From CBDDKU01 sp965230375 (GTDB lineage: Bacteria; Bacteroidota; Bacteroidia; Flavobacteriales_D; Cryomorphaceae), in the NCBI GenBank assembly GCA_965230375.1, contig CBDDKU010000026.1:62001-126000 (forward strand): a stretch of DNA of 64,000 nucleotides, in the 5' to 3' direction. The stretch's first letter is position 1; every line of letters starts with the position of its first letter. The position numbers and the translations under genes were made by a program. Below the pieces are notes generated by a model. That model saw nothing but the letters and a program-made list of their open reading frames with translations, was not told the origin of the DNA and ran no database searches. Positions 18,301-27,516 of the stretch are shown here, piece by piece.

Positions 18301-18642
18301 ACAGAGTTGGAAGAATATCGACTTCAACTTAAAGATCGATTTGGCGACATCCCGAGCGAAACGGAAGACCTAATCGACACTATGCGCCTAAGGTGGATGG
18401 CCAAGGAAATTGGGTTCGAAAAGCTCACACTGAAAGGCGGAAAACTTATCGGATTCTTCGTTTCCAACCAAAATAGCGCGTACTATCAAAGCTCAGCATT
18501 TACAAGGGTTCTGAACTTCATAAAAGGAAACCCGATTGGCTACAAGATGTACGAGAAAGGCGACAATTTGAGATTGGCCAAGGTAGATGTGACGAACGTA
18601 CGCAGCGCGATTAACGCGCTTTCTCCGATTCTAGAGACTTAA
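15301..18642 (+). CDS. mfd: Transcription-repair coupling factor
   Basis: The 1113-residue ATPase releases RNA polymerase stalled at DNA lesions and recruits the UvrA/UvrB excision system. The order is: UvrB-like N-terminal module (about 1-330), RNA-polymerase-interacting domain beginning around GDYVTHIDHGVGKFSGL (near 437), then a RecG-like translocase with Walker A GDVGFGKTE (near 583), the DEEQ box (near 684), the TATPIPRTL motif and the LRGRVGRS motif VI, and the C-terminal TRCF domain. Length is normal for the family. It begins inside the last codons of fbp. Confidence 0.97.
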   Translation: MTIAEIAEFYENDNKTNVISNSLSQKGNKVGLRGTSGSGLALVAQAVVKKDDRDHIFIFEDKEEAAYFYNDLQRFENSTYQTLFYPASYRVPYQVDSTDNSNIVLRAEVLKTVAERGTNPLAIVTYPDALSETVVTKAQLESNSFKVKTGESYSISFLNELLTEYEFERVDFVYEPGQFSIRGGIVDVFSYGDDHPYRIEFFGDEVESLRKFNPSNQLSTGDVPAFTIIPNVQQKSLLEKQETFLKFLGQDVVVWLRDEGYVSDRLDQKFEQAEKQYAKINSPLKHIAPEDGFTQGDTFLSEFSELSSVNFSGQSEGDETLKVEFHQGPQPIFHKNFDMLIGDLSKNADKGYANFIFSGNEKQIERLERIFHDLNAKVKFEPVIEELTEGFIDHQLQICCYTDHQIFERHHRFYLKEGFKKNKEALTLKELSSLVPGDYVTHIDHGVGKFSGLEKIDVNGKEQEAIRLVYRDNDILYVSIHSLHRISKYSGKDGSVPAVNKLGSAAWQKAKAKTKRRVKELAYDLIKLYAERKAKKGFAYSKDNYLQTELEASFIYEDTPDQETSIQAVKEDMESESPMDRLVCGDVGFGKTEIAIRAAFKAVCDSKQVAVLVPTTVLSLQHYKNFSKRLEEFPAKVGLLNRFVSGKKQTETLKALANGEIDIIIGTHKLVGKQVKFHDLGLMIIDEEQKFGVGVKDKLKTLKANIDTLTLTATPIPRTLQFSMMGARDLSIISTPPPNRFPVQTELFSFNEEVIRDAIQYEVSRGGQVFFVHNKIQNIKEVAGMIQRLCPDVKVVIGHGQMDGKELENVMTDFIEGVYDVLLATTIIESGIDIPNANTIIINQAQDFGLSDLHQLRGRVGRSNKKAFCYLIAPPLSAVSSEARKRLQAITQFSDLGSGLNIAMRDLDIRGAGNLLGGEQSGFINDLGIETYQKILDETIRELKENEFKELYHEESEKLGEYVQDCVLETDFEILIPDRYITDIKERLQVYRDLDSLGSETELEEYRLQLKDRFGDIPSETEDLIDTMRLRWMAKEIGFEKLTLKGGKLIGFFVSNQNSAYYQSSAFTRVLNFIKGNPIGYKMYEKGDNLRLAKVDVTNVRSAINALSPILET

Positions 18643-18720
18643 AACTTGTTTGAAGTTATACCGACACTCGCTTCTCTGGATATTTGAAATAGTTGCATTT
18701 GAAGTAACTCTTAAGTTTTT

Positions 18721-18987
18721 CTATTTCAATTTTATTTGATCAAATACTTTTTTGCACACCCACAGGCCGATTCCAAAAAAGATCAACCCTCCTATCGAAA
18801 TTATAGCAATCCCCATAGTTTCATTAGGGTTTGGAACCAACTCAACAATAATAAGCAATGGCAGCCCAAACGACACCCAAAAAGAGACCAAACCGAATAC
18901 TACCCATTTAAAAACACCCTTTCCGTAATCTTTGGCCTCGGCTCGAAAAACTGCTATAATCGCAATTGAAACTAAAAGTGCAGTCAT
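18721..18987 (-). CDS. Small membrane protein of unknown function
   Basis: The 88-residue protein has about three hydrophobic helices (roughly residues 2-14, 26-48 and 58-77) separated by short charged loops and ends in KKVFDQIKLK. I recognise no domain. The ATG at 18987 overlaps the stop of the upstream ABC permease by one base (TGATG), so it is probably translated by re-initiation after the permease; a TTG one codon earlier is also possible. It might be an accessory subunit of the permease, which is inference from position. Confidence 0.6.
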   Translation of the reverse strand: MTALLVSIAIIAVFRAEAKDYGKGVFKWVVFGLVSFWVSFGLPLLIIVELVPNPNETMGIAIISIGGLIFFGIGLWVCKKVFDQIKLK

Positions 18988-20246
18988 CAACCCGTCGATC
19001 GAATAGCTTCAACAGGCTCCATTCTCGCCGCGATACTGGCAGGAATAATTCCGGCGATCAACCCAATTGATACCGAGAACCCAACTCCAATCAAAACATT
19101 TTCCACAGTTAATGTGAGGTCAAACCCTGTTGCCATACTAGCGAGAAACGTTCCCAGCCATATCACGAGCAAGCCAATGCTTCCCCCAATAAAGCAGAGA
19201 AAAACAGACTCGAATAAAAACTGAAACAGAATAAAACTTCGTTTCGCCCCCAAAGCCTTTTGAATCCCGATGATGGAAGTTCGTTCACGCACGGAGACAA
19301 ACATGATGTTAGCAATGCTAAAGCCGCCTACAAGGATTGAGAATCCACCAATCAATGCACCTACGACTGTGAGTATTCCAAAAACTTCATCGAGCCCTTT
19401 ATTGAGCATGGATGATTTATTCATGGCAAAGTTCTTATCCTCATTGGGACGGAGTCTGCGAATATTCCGCATATGCATCAAGGCCTCGCTCTCCATCACT
19501 TCCTTTTCAATTCCATCCTTTGGTTTGAGAGCGATTTGCACATTCGAGTTTCGCATATTCATAATCAGCCTACCAAACTGAGTTGGTATCAGGATTCGTT
19601 CATCGTTGCTATCGCCAAATATGCTCGTTCCTTCTTTCTCCATTACTCCGATTATTGTAGCCTTAAACCCAGCTACTTTAATCTGACGACCTACCGGCTC
19701 CACAGACCCAAAAAGCTGATTAGCAACATCGTGTCCTATCAAACAGTACCGGTTATTTGACTTGAGATCTTGAGTACTGAATCCCCTTCCCTTTTCTATT
19801 TCGACTGCAATAAAATCGTCGTACCCTTCAGAAACTGAGACCACTGTAATAGACGCTGAGCTATTTCCATTTTCTGCCAATCGGCGCGCTCCGGCGAGCA
19901 AACTCACTGATTTTGCTGTGGTCATGCGCCCCTTCAAAGTCTTAAGCTCTTCGTAATTTACATTTGGGCGCTGCATGTATTTCCACCATGCATAGGCTTC
20001 ATCGCCGGGCTCGGGTCCCCAAGGCATACGCTCGATGAACAAGGCGTCATCGCCTAAACTCGAAAAAGCTCCACGTAAACTGGATTCGAGACTATCAACA
20101 AGAGTAAAAACTGAAATGATCAAGAATATACCAATCGTCACTCCCAGGAGAGACAGCAAAGTTCGGAGCTTGTTTACTACCAGTGCTTGCACAGCAAAAG
20201 CGCTACCTTCTTTTAGCAGGCGATTGTAAATTTTGAGCTTGCTCAT
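18987..20246 (-). CDS. ABC transporter permease, MacB/FtsX type
   Basis: The 419-residue protein has the MacB-like topology: one helix near residue 25-50, a periplasmic MacB_PCD domain (about 50-275), then three C-terminal helices of the FtsX domain (about 285-415), ending EPVEAIRSTG, a typical family ending. Such proteins are mechanotransmission permeases in lipoprotein release, peptide export or antibiotic efflux. No ATP-binding subunit is adjacent, so the partner must be elsewhere. The adaptor-TolC pair at 57044-59829 is a possible but unproven partner. Confidence 0.9.
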   Translation of the reverse strand: MSKLKIYNRLLKEGSAFAVQALVVNKLRTLLSLLGVTIGIFLIISVFTLVDSLESSLRGAFSSLGDDALFIERMPWGPEPGDEAYAWWKYMQRPNVNYEELKTLKGRMTTAKSVSLLAGARRLAENGNSSASITVVSVSEGYDDFIAVEIEKGRGFSTQDLKSNNRYCLIGHDVANQLFGSVEPVGRQIKVAGFKATIIGVMEKEGTSIFGDSNDERILIPTQFGRLIMNMRNSNVQIALKPKDGIEKEVMESEALMHMRNIRRLRPNEDKNFAMNKSSMLNKGLDEVFGILTVVGALIGGFSILVGGFSIANIMFVSVRERTSIIGIQKALGAKRSFILFQFLFESVFLCFIGGSIGLLVIWLGTFLASMATGFDLTLTVENVLIGVGFSVSIGLIAGIIPASIAARMEPVEAIRSTG

Positions 20247-20429
20247 GAGCCAGTTTCGGGTTCAGATCAAAGCCAAATTTAAGACCTATTTGAAGGGATG
20301 AGCTACCGCTCGTGTAATTCGTTCAATCGATGTGTTATCAACACTCGTCTATTTTTATCAACATTACCGCGAAAACCCATGTCTGATAGGGCTTTGAAAC
20401 AATTATTCTTGTTAACATTGTGTGGTTAA

Positions 20430-21974
20430 ATGCCCCCTAAAATTATCCCATTGACACAGATTAAATCTGCCCTTATCTCGGTTTACCACAAAGAGAATTT
20501 GGAACCGATCATCAAGAAATTACACGCGTTGAACGTCACAATTTACTCGACGGGTGGTACTGAAGCCTTTATTCGTGGATTGGATGTTCCAGTTGTTCCC
20601 GTTGAAGATTTGACTGACTACCCGAGCATCATGGGCGGTCGCGTTAAGACACTTCACCCGAAAATTTTCGGTGGAATTCTCGGAAGAAGAGATTTGGATG
20701 GGGATAAAGAAGAGATGGCCAAATACGAGATTCCAAACATTGATTTGGTAATCGTAGACCTATATCCGTTTGAAGAAACGGTAGCTTCAGGAGCTTCTGA
20801 AGCCGACATTATCGAGAAAATCGACATCGGTGGAATTTCTTTGATTCGCGCAGCCGCGAAGAATTTTAAAGATGTGATGATCGTGCCAAGCATGGAGCTC
20901 TACCCAGAGCTGCTTCGCATCCTTGAATCAAACAATGGGGCGACGACGATTCAAGAGCGGAAAATGTTCGCTGGAGCTGCTTTTGATATCAGCTCGCATT
21001 ACGATTCTGCCATTTACGGATACTTCACCGAAGATCGAGACGTGGCTTCGCTTAAAGTGAGTGAATCGTCATTCCTCCCTCTTCGATACGGAGAAAACCC
21101 GCACCAGAAAGGAAGGTTTTACGGTGACTTGAATGAGATATTTGATCAACTCAACGGAAAAGACCTTTCATACAACAACTTGCTAGATGTTGATGCAGCG
21201 GTTCAACTTATGAGCGAATTCCTCGACGATCAACCAACATTCGCTATTCTCAAGCACAACAATGCCTGTGGTCTTGCTACTCGCATAAAACTGAAGGATG
21301 CGTACACGGATGCCTTAGCTGGTGACCCAACATCGGCCTTCGGTGGAGTCTTGATTTCAAACAAGGAAATCGATACGGCGACGGCCGAAGAGATCAATAA
21401 ACTGTTTTGTGAAGTAGTCATTGCTCCTGGTTACTCCGACAAAGCCTTGGATATTCTTTGCTCTCGTAAAAATAGAATAATCTTGGTTCAAAAATCAGCT
21501 GACTTCCCGTCTGTAATCCTTCGTTCAGCCTTGAATGGCGTGTTGTGGCAGGAACGCGACGAAGTTTCTGATAAAGCTGAAGGTTTTGATTTTGTAACCA
21601 ATGAAAAGCCGAGCGATAGCGAAGTAAACGATTTACTTTTTGCTTCTCGCATTTGTAAACACACCAAGTCAAACACGATTGTACTTGCTAAGGGAAATCA
21701 GCTCTTGGCGAGCGGGACTGGGCAAACATCGCGTGTAGATGCACTACAGCAGGCCATCGCTAAAGCCAAGCACTTTGGTTTTGATTTGAATGGTGCTTCG
21801 ATGGCTTCTGATGCCTTCTTCCCATTCCCAGACTGTGTAGAGATAGCTAAGGAAGCAGGAATAACTGCCGTGATACAACCAGGGGGATCAATAAAAGATC
21901 AACTTTCTATCGATTATTGTAACGAAAACGGCGTATCGATGGTATTTACTGGAACAAGACATTTTAAGCACTAA
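20430..21974 (+). CDS. purH: Bifunctional AICAR formyltransferase/IMP cyclohydrolase
   Basis: The 514-residue enzyme catalyses the last two steps of IMP synthesis. The N-terminal MGS-like cyclohydrolase domain has KSALISVYHKENLEPI, TVYSTGGT-like residues and GGRVKTLHP (about 1-195). The C-terminal formyltransferase has LRYGENPHQ near 210 and AILKHNNACG near 271. It ends with FTGTRHFKH, the usual C-terminus. mreB starts 18 bases downstream, so purH may share its transcript with the cell-shape genes. Confidence 0.97.
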   Translation: MPPKIIPLTQIKSALISVYHKENLEPIIKKLHALNVTIYSTGGTEAFIRGLDVPVVPVEDLTDYPSIMGGRVKTLHPKIFGGILGRRDLDGDKEEMAKYEIPNIDLVIVDLYPFEETVASGASEADIIEKIDIGGISLIRAAAKNFKDVMIVPSMELYPELLRILESNNGATTIQERKMFAGAAFDISSHYDSAIYGYFTEDRDVASLKVSESSFLPLRYGENPHQKGRFYGDLNEIFDQLNGKDLSYNNLLDVDAAVQLMSEFLDDQPTFAILKHNNACGLATRIKLKDAYTDALAGDPTSAFGGVLISNKEIDTATAEEINKLFCEVVIAPGYSDKALDILCSRKNRIILVQKSADFPSVILRSALNGVLWQERDEVSDKAEGFDFVTNEKPSDSEVNDLLFASRICKHTKSNTIVLAKGNQLLASGTGQTSRVDALQQAIAKAKHFGFDLNGASMASDAFFPFPDCVEIAKEAGITAVIQPGGSIKDQLSIDYCNENGVSMVFTGTRHFKH

Positions 21975-21992
21975 TTAAGAGGTAAGAAATTC

Positions 21993-23018
21993 ATGGGCTT
22001 ATTTAGCTTTTTTACTCAAGAAATAGCCATTGACCTTGGAACGGCCAATACGCTAATCATATACAACGACAAAGTAGTTGTTGACGAGCCGTCAATCGTA
22101 GCCAAAGACCGCATGACCGATAAGGTTATAGCCATTGGTCGCATGGCACAACAGATGCACGGAAAGACCCATGAAAACATCAAGACAATCAGGCCTCTCA
22201 AAGACGGAGTAATCGCCGATTTCCAGGCAGCTGAAGCCATGATTCGCGGTATGATCAAAATGATCAAGCCAGGAAAATCTTTCTTCACCCCTTCATTGCG
22301 CATGGTAATCTGTATTCCTTCTGGAATCACAGAAGTAGAAAAGCGAGCCGTTAGAGATTCTGCCGAGCACGCCGGGGCTAAGGACGTTTATCTCATTCAC
22401 GAGCCTATGGCCGCTGCGATCGGTATCGGTATCGACGTGGAAGAACCAATGGGTAACATGATTATCGATATCGGAGGGGGTACGAGCGAAATCGCTGTTA
22501 TAGCCTTGGGAGGAATCGTTTGTGACAAGAATATTCGCGTTGCGGGAGATGAATTCACGAGCGACATCGAAGAGTACATGCGTCGTCAACACAACATCCT
22601 TGTTGGGGAGCGCACCGCGGAGCAAATTAAAATCGAAGTTGGAGCTGCACTTCCTGAGTTGAGTGATCCACCCGAAGACTTTGCTGTTCGAGGTCGCGAC
22701 TTGATGACAGGTATTCCAAAGGAAATTCACGTTTCATACGTTGAAATAGCTCATGCGCTCGACAAGTCAATCTCCAAAATTGAAGAAGCTATCTTGAGTG
22801 CCCTTGAGCAAACTCCACCTGAGCTTTCTGCGGACATTTACCGAACGGGTATTTATCTCGCCGGTGGTGGATCGATGCTACGCGGTTTGGATCGTAGAAT
22901 CTCCATGAAGACTAAACTTCCGGTGCACATTGCAGAAGATCCACTTAGAGCAGTTGCTCGTGGTACGGGGATAGCGTTGAAAAATATTGATCGCTTCCAA
23001 TTCCTTATGCGCGACTAA
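21993..23018 (+). CDS. mreB: Rod-shape-determining actin homologue MreB
   Basis: The 341-residue actin-like ATPase polymerises beneath the inner membrane and guides lateral cell-wall synthesis. The amphipathic N-terminus MGLFSFF is followed by phosphate-1 IAIDLGTANTLI, the connect-1 region, phosphate-2 MIIDIGGGTSEIAV (near 150) and the adenosine motif AGGGSMLRGL (near 290). It is the first gene of a contiguous elongasome operon. Its presence predicts rod-shaped cells. Confidence 0.98.
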   Translation: MGLFSFFTQEIAIDLGTANTLIIYNDKVVVDEPSIVAKDRMTDKVIAIGRMAQQMHGKTHENIKTIRPLKDGVIADFQAAEAMIRGMIKMIKPGKSFFTPSLRMVICIPSGITEVEKRAVRDSAEHAGAKDVYLIHEPMAAAIGIGIDVEEPMGNMIIDIGGGTSEIAVIALGGIVCDKNIRVAGDEFTSDIEEYMRRQHNILVGERTAEQIKIEVGAALPELSDPPEDFAVRGRDLMTGIPKEIHVSYVEIAHALDKSISKIEEAILSALEQTPPELSADIYRTGIYLAGGGSMLRGLDRRISMKTKLPVHIAEDPLRAVARGTGIALKNIDRFQFLMRD

Positions 23019-23033
23019 AACCGATAGAGCCCC

Positions 23034-23870
23034 ATGCGGAATTTCATTCAATTCCTCGTAAAATATCACATCTTCATATTTTTCTTGGGGCTTCAAGTAC
23101 TTTGCTTCACGCTGATTTATCAGAACAACTCATTTCACGAAGCTAGTTTCGTCAACTCATCGAATACCGTAGTCGGAACGTTGTACAGATGGAAGAGCAA
23201 TGTCACTCAGTACATCGAGCTGCAAAGGGTAAATGATGAGCTCGCCGCAGAAAACGAAGAACTTCGAAACAGACTTCAGGGTACTTTTGTAAATGTAAAC
23301 GATCACTTCGTGATGATCAACGACACGCTGCGCCGCCGAAAGTATTGGTACAAAACGGCTGAAGTAATCAATAGCTCCATCACCAAACAGCTCAACTACA
23401 TTACCATCAATAAAGGGCTCAGCGAAGGCATCAAACCCGAAATGGGGGTAATCAACACCAACGGATTGGTAGGTGTTGTCAAGGATGTTTCCGAGCATTT
23501 CAGTACAGTAATTCCGATTATTAACCTCAAGTACACAGCTAGCGCCGAGATTGCCCGCATTGGAAATTTCGGTTTGCTCAAATGGGATGGCGAAGACTTT
23601 AGGTATTCCTATGTGCAAGATATACCGCGATACGCTGACGTACAAGAAGGTGATACGGTTGTGACACGTGGAGCCTCAGCTATCTATCCAAAGGGAATTC
23701 CAATAGGGCTTGTAGACCAGGTGTCGGAAATAGAAGGTTCGAACTTTCATAAAATTCGCGTCGCACTGAACAATGACTTTAGCAAGCTCCGTTATGTCTA
23801 TGTAGTCGAGAATCTACTGAAGAAAGAACAAAAAGAATTGGAAATAGAAACTGCTGAAGATGCTCAATGA
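23034..23870 (+). CDS. mreC: Rod-shape-determining protein MreC
   Basis: The 278-residue protein has a short cytoplasmic start, one membrane helix (about 10-28), a coiled coil (about 55-85, QRVNDELAAENEELRNRLQG) and a periplasmic double beta-barrel with the conserved GVVGVVKDVSE-like and VVTRGASAIYPKGIPIG segments. MreC activates the PBP2-RodA synthase. It lies 15 bases after mreB and overlaps mreD by 11 bases. Confidence 0.95.
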   Translation: MRNFIQFLVKYHIFIFFLGLQVLCFTLIYQNNSFHEASFVNSSNTVVGTLYRWKSNVTQYIELQRVNDELAAENEELRNRLQGTFVNVNDHFVMINDTLRRRKYWYKTAEVINSSITKQLNYITINKGLSEGIKPEMGVINTNGLVGVVKDVSEHFSTVIPIINLKYTASAEIARIGNFGLLKWDGEDFRYSYVQDIPRYADVQEGDTVVTRGASAIYPKGIPIGLVDQVSEIEGSNFHKIRVALNNDFSKLRYVYVVENLLKKEQKELEIETAEDAQ

Positions 23871-24387
23871 GATCGTTAAAAATATCGGTCGTTTCGTCAT
23901 TTTGGTTCTCTTTCAAGGAATCATTCTAAACGATGCTTCGCTCATGGATGGGATGGCTATCCCCTACCTTTATGTGATCATTATATTACTTCTTCCACTC
24001 GAAACCCCGAGATGGCTTGAGCTTATTATCGGACTCATTGTAGGTCTATCGGTCGACATGTTTACCAACACACTCGGAATCCATGCATCGGCCACCGTAT
24101 TGCTCGCCTTTATGCGTCCCGTTTTGCTCAAATGGATCGCGCCACGCGATGGTTATGAATTTGGTGTAAAACCTACAATCGCTGATTTGGGATTGTCCTG
24201 GTACTTAAAATATGCCGGCGTATTGATTTTGATTCACCACGTTTGGCTATTCTTCATTGAAGTCTATTCCTTTACTGGATTTTTCCACACGCTCTTGCGA
24301 GCCTTAGTTAGTGCGGCGTTTACCCTCGTACTCGCCATACTAGCACAGTATCTTGTTTCAACCCGTAGATCCAGCACCATCATATGA
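23860..24387 (+). CDS. mreD: Rod-shape-determining protein MreD
   Basis: The 175-residue protein is hydrophobic, with five or six membrane helices and the MreD-like DMFTNTLGIHASATVLLAFMRP segment (split by a turn) near residues 66-88. The sequence is poorly conserved in general, so position between mreC and PBP2 is the main support. It overlaps both neighbours (11 and 4 bases), indicating coupled translation. Confidence 0.92.
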   Translation: MLNEIVKNIGRFVILVLFQGIILNDASLMDGMAIPYLYVIIILLLPLETPRWLELIIGLIVGLSVDMFTNTLGIHASATVLLAFMRPVLLKWIAPRDGYEFGVKPTIADLGLSWYLKYAGVLILIHHVWLFFIEVYSFTGFFHTLLRALVSAAFTLVLAILAQYLVSTRRSSTII

Positions 24388-26192
24388 ATTTGAGTGATCG
24401 AAAATTCGTCATCATTTTCATTTTCATCACAGTAGGTGTCATTTTCTCTATTCGGCTTTTCATACTTCAGGTAGTCGATGATAAGTGGAAGCAAATGGCC
24501 GCAAGAGCTTCGGAGAGAACCATTACTGAATACCCGGCGCGTGGATTGATTTACGACCGAAATGGAGATTTGGTAGTAGCCAATACAGCCGTATACGACC
24601 TGATGGTCATCCCCAAGGAAGTAAAAGATCTCGACACGATAGCATTGTGTGAGCTTTTGGAAATCGATACGGCTTTCTTTCGATCTCAAATCAACGAAGC
24701 CAAAGCCTACAGCCGCTACAAACCATCTATTTTTCAAAAGCAGATTCCGGCCAGCGACTATGTAAATATCGCAGAGAATTTGCATCGCTTCAACGGTTTT
24801 TACGGCGTTCCAAGAACACTGAGATTCTACCCCAAGCCAGTAGCTGCCCACAGCATGGGTTATGTCAGCGAAGTAACGCCGAGTATTATCGAAAAGAACA
24901 GTTACTACGAGCGCGGCGACTACATCGGGGCCAATGGCGTTGAGAGCATTTATGAAGAAGCGCTTCGCGGCCAGCGAGGAAAGAGATATGTACTGGTTGA
25001 TGTACACAACAACGAGCAAGGGCCTTTTGCGGGTGGAGCTATCGACACAGCCGCCCAATCAGGAAAAAATCTGGAGTCGAGCTTAGACCTTGAATTGCAA
25101 GAATACGGCGAGCTGCTGATGAAAAATAAGCGGGGAAGTATCGTGGCCATTGAGCCAAAAACCGGAGAAATTTTGACTTTGGTGACGAATCCCAATTACG
25201 ACCCCAATCTATTGGTAGGACGTGTGCGCGGGGAGAATTACGGCGAATTGAGTCGCGATACCTTGAAGCCACTTTTTAATCGTGCGCTCATGGCACGCTA
25301 CCCTCCGGGATCAACGTTCAAACTCATTCAAGGTCTTATCGGTTTGGAAGAAGGTGTAATCGATGAGCATACGCGTTTCTCTTGCAATGGTGGTTATTAT
25401 TATTCAGGCCGGCGCTTGGGCTGTCACGCTCACAGCTCACCAGTGGATCTGAAATTTAGTGTTCAGACGAGTTGCAACGCGTATTACTGCAATGTTTTCA
25501 AGCGGGTACTCGACAAGTATGAGAATAGCGAAGAAGGCTATATCGTATGGAGAAATCACTTGGAAAAGTTCGGCTTAGGTAGCAGGCTCATGGTGGATAT
25601 GACGAGTGAGATTAGCGGGTTTGTTCCAGAGTCCACCTACTACGACAAGTTTTATGGTCGTCACCACTGGAATGCCCACACCATCATTTCCCTTGCCATT
25701 GGTCAGGGTGAACTAGGTGTGACGCCGATCCAAATGGCCAACTTCTGCGCGACCATTGCAAACCGTGGGTGGTACTACACACCCCACATAATTCGCAAAA
25801 TTGATGGACAAGCGATTTCGGATTCGACTTACACCGAAAAACACCAAACCGATATTTCTCCTGAGCACTACGAAAGCATTATCGATGGAATGTATCGCGT
25901 AATTGAATCGGGAACGGGGCGTGGGGTGCGTTTCTCAAAGGACATTGAAATCTGTGGAAAGACAGGGACCGCCCAAAATCCACATGGAAAAGATCACTCT
26001 ATTTTCATCGCTTTTGCACCAAAGGATGATCCAAAGATTGCTGTGGCCGTGTATGTAGAAAACGTAGGTTTTGGTTCGACATGGGCAGCGCCAATTACGA
26101 GTTTGATGATTGAGAAATATCTCACTGACACGATTACAAGACCGTGGGTTGAAACTCGGATGACAGAAGCTGACTTACTTCACAATGACTAA
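24384..26192 (+). CDS. mrdA: Penicillin-binding protein 2, elongasome transpeptidase
   Basis: The 602-residue class B PBP cross-links peptidoglycan during elongation. It has one N-terminal membrane helix (about 7-28), the PBP dimer/pedestal domain (about 50-215) and the transpeptidase domain with the active-site SxxK in PPGSTFKLI (Ser near 310), SCN near 362 and KTG in CGKTGTAQNPHG near 525. It overlaps mreD by four bases and precedes its glycosyltransferase partner RodA by four bases. Confidence 0.96.
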   Translation: MNLSDRKFVIIFIFITVGVIFSIRLFILQVVDDKWKQMAARASERTITEYPARGLIYDRNGDLVVANTAVYDLMVIPKEVKDLDTIALCELLEIDTAFFRSQINEAKAYSRYKPSIFQKQIPASDYVNIAENLHRFNGFYGVPRTLRFYPKPVAAHSMGYVSEVTPSIIEKNSYYERGDYIGANGVESIYEEALRGQRGKRYVLVDVHNNEQGPFAGGAIDTAAQSGKNLESSLDLELQEYGELLMKNKRGSIVAIEPKTGEILTLVTNPNYDPNLLVGRVRGENYGELSRDTLKPLFNRALMARYPPGSTFKLIQGLIGLEEGVIDEHTRFSCNGGYYYSGRRLGCHAHSSPVDLKFSVQTSCNAYYCNVFKRVLDKYENSEEGYIVWRNHLEKFGLGSRLMVDMTSEISGFVPESTYYDKFYGRHHWNAHTIISLAIGQGELGVTPIQMANFCATIANRGWYYTPHIIRKIDGQAISDSTYTEKHQTDISPEHYESIIDGMYRVIESGTGRGVRFSKDIEICGKTGTAQNPHGKDHSIFIAFAPKDDPKIAVAVYVENVGFGSTWAAPITSLMIEKYLTDTITRPWVETRMTEADLLHND

Positions 26193-26196
26193 TTGA

Positions 26197-27516
26197 ATGG
26201 GAAGACAGAGTAGTATAATCAAGAATTTGGATTGGTTCACAGTTGGCCTTTTCGCTCTACTACTCCTCATGGGTTGGTTGAATATTTATTCTGCCAGCTA
26301 CAATGTCGATCACCCATCTATTTTCGACAATACGCAAGAGTACGGCAAGCAATTCATTTGGATTATTACAGCGGGTGTGCTCGCTTCGGTGATTATGCTC
26401 TTTGATGGCGACTTTATTCGGAGATCCGCTCCTGCGGTTTATGGCGTCACCACCTTTCTCTTGATCCTCGTATTGATTTTTGGAAAGGAAGTCAATGGTG
26501 CAAAAGCCTGGTTTGGATTCGGAAGTTTTGGTATACAACCCTCTGAGTTTGCTAAGCTGGGGACCAGTTTGATGCTGGCTTATTACCTCAACCAAGCGAA
26601 TGTGCGCATTGAGAATTTTAGAACCAAAGCGACTTCTGTAGGGATCCTCGCACTTCCAGCCTTGCTCATTCTTCTCCAACCCGATACAGGAACGGTTCTC
26701 GTATTTACAGCCTATGTGCTCGTTCTCTACCGTGAAGGCCTTTCGGGAAATATCTTACTTCTTGGGCTTCTGGCTATGACTCTGTCGGTTCTTTCGCTTT
26801 TGCTAAAAGCTACCGATGTTGAATTCGGTTCCTTTTCCATGCCCGGACATTACTTCCTGATGATTTTGATTGCGGTCATAACTGTTGCCGTGTTCTTTGG
26901 AATCCGACGATTTGTAAGACCGCGCTTTAGAAAAAGAAACCAGATGCTCTTGGTGGGTACAGCACTTGGAAGCTTACTCTTTATCGGCACGCTCGATCAG
27001 ATTTTCGAAAACGTGCTCGAACCCCACCAAAAGATTCGTATCAATATCCTTCTTGGGCTTGAAGAAGATCCACAAGGAGCTGGATACAATGTAAAACAAT
27101 CCAAAACGGCTATTGGCTCTGGTGGCTTACTAGGTAAGGGGTATCTCGACGGAACACTTACAAAGTACAAGTACGTCCCCATGCAAAGCACCGACTTTAT
27201 CTTCTGTACCATAGGCGAAGAATGGGGTTTTGCAGGAAGCACCTTTGTGGTTTTGATGTTTGTGATATTGATGCTGCGGCTCATTTTTATCGCCGAAAGG
27301 CAGCGGTCTAAATTCACCCGTATCTATGGTTACTGTGTAGCCTGCATTCTGTTTATGCACTTGCTGATCAACGTGGGAATGGCCATTGGTCTGGCTCCAG
27401 TAATTGGTATTCCCCTACCCTTCTTTAGTTATGGAGGATCATCGCTCTGGGGTTTTACCATTCTCCTTTTTATCCTGCTCAAACTCGATACCGAGCGTTT
27501 GATTATACTGCGATAG
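26197..27516 (+). CDS. rodA: Peptidoglycan glycosyltransferase RodA
   Basis: The 439-residue SEDS-family polymerase has about ten membrane helices and forms the elongasome synthase with PBP2. Family motifs visible are NGAKAWFGFGSFGIQPSEFAKL split over helix 3-4 (near 90-110), LLQPDTGTVLVF (near 155) and PLPFFSYGGSSLWGF near the C-terminus. It is longer than the roughly 370 residues of E. coli RodA, mostly through an added hydrophobic and basic stretch at about 200-260, as in other Bacteroidota. It ends the elongasome operon. Confidence 0.96.
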   Translation: MGRQSSIIKNLDWFTVGLFALLLLMGWLNIYSASYNVDHPSIFDNTQEYGKQFIWIITAGVLASVIMLFDGDFIRRSAPAVYGVTTFLLILVLIFGKEVNGAKAWFGFGSFGIQPSEFAKLGTSLMLAYYLNQANVRIENFRTKATSVGILALPALLILLQPDTGTVLVFTAYVLVLYREGLSGNILLLGLLAMTLSVLSLLLKATDVEFGSFSMPGHYFLMILIAVITVAVFFGIRRFVRPRFRKRNQMLLVGTALGSLLFIGTLDQIFENVLEPHQKIRINILLGLEEDPQGAGYNVKQSKTAIGSGGLLGKGYLDGTLTKYKYVPMQSTDFIFCTIGEEWGFAGSTFVVLMFVILMLRLIFIAERQRSKFTRIYGYCVACILFMHLLINVGMAIGLAPVIGIPLPFFSYGGSSLWGFTILLFILLKLDTERLIILR

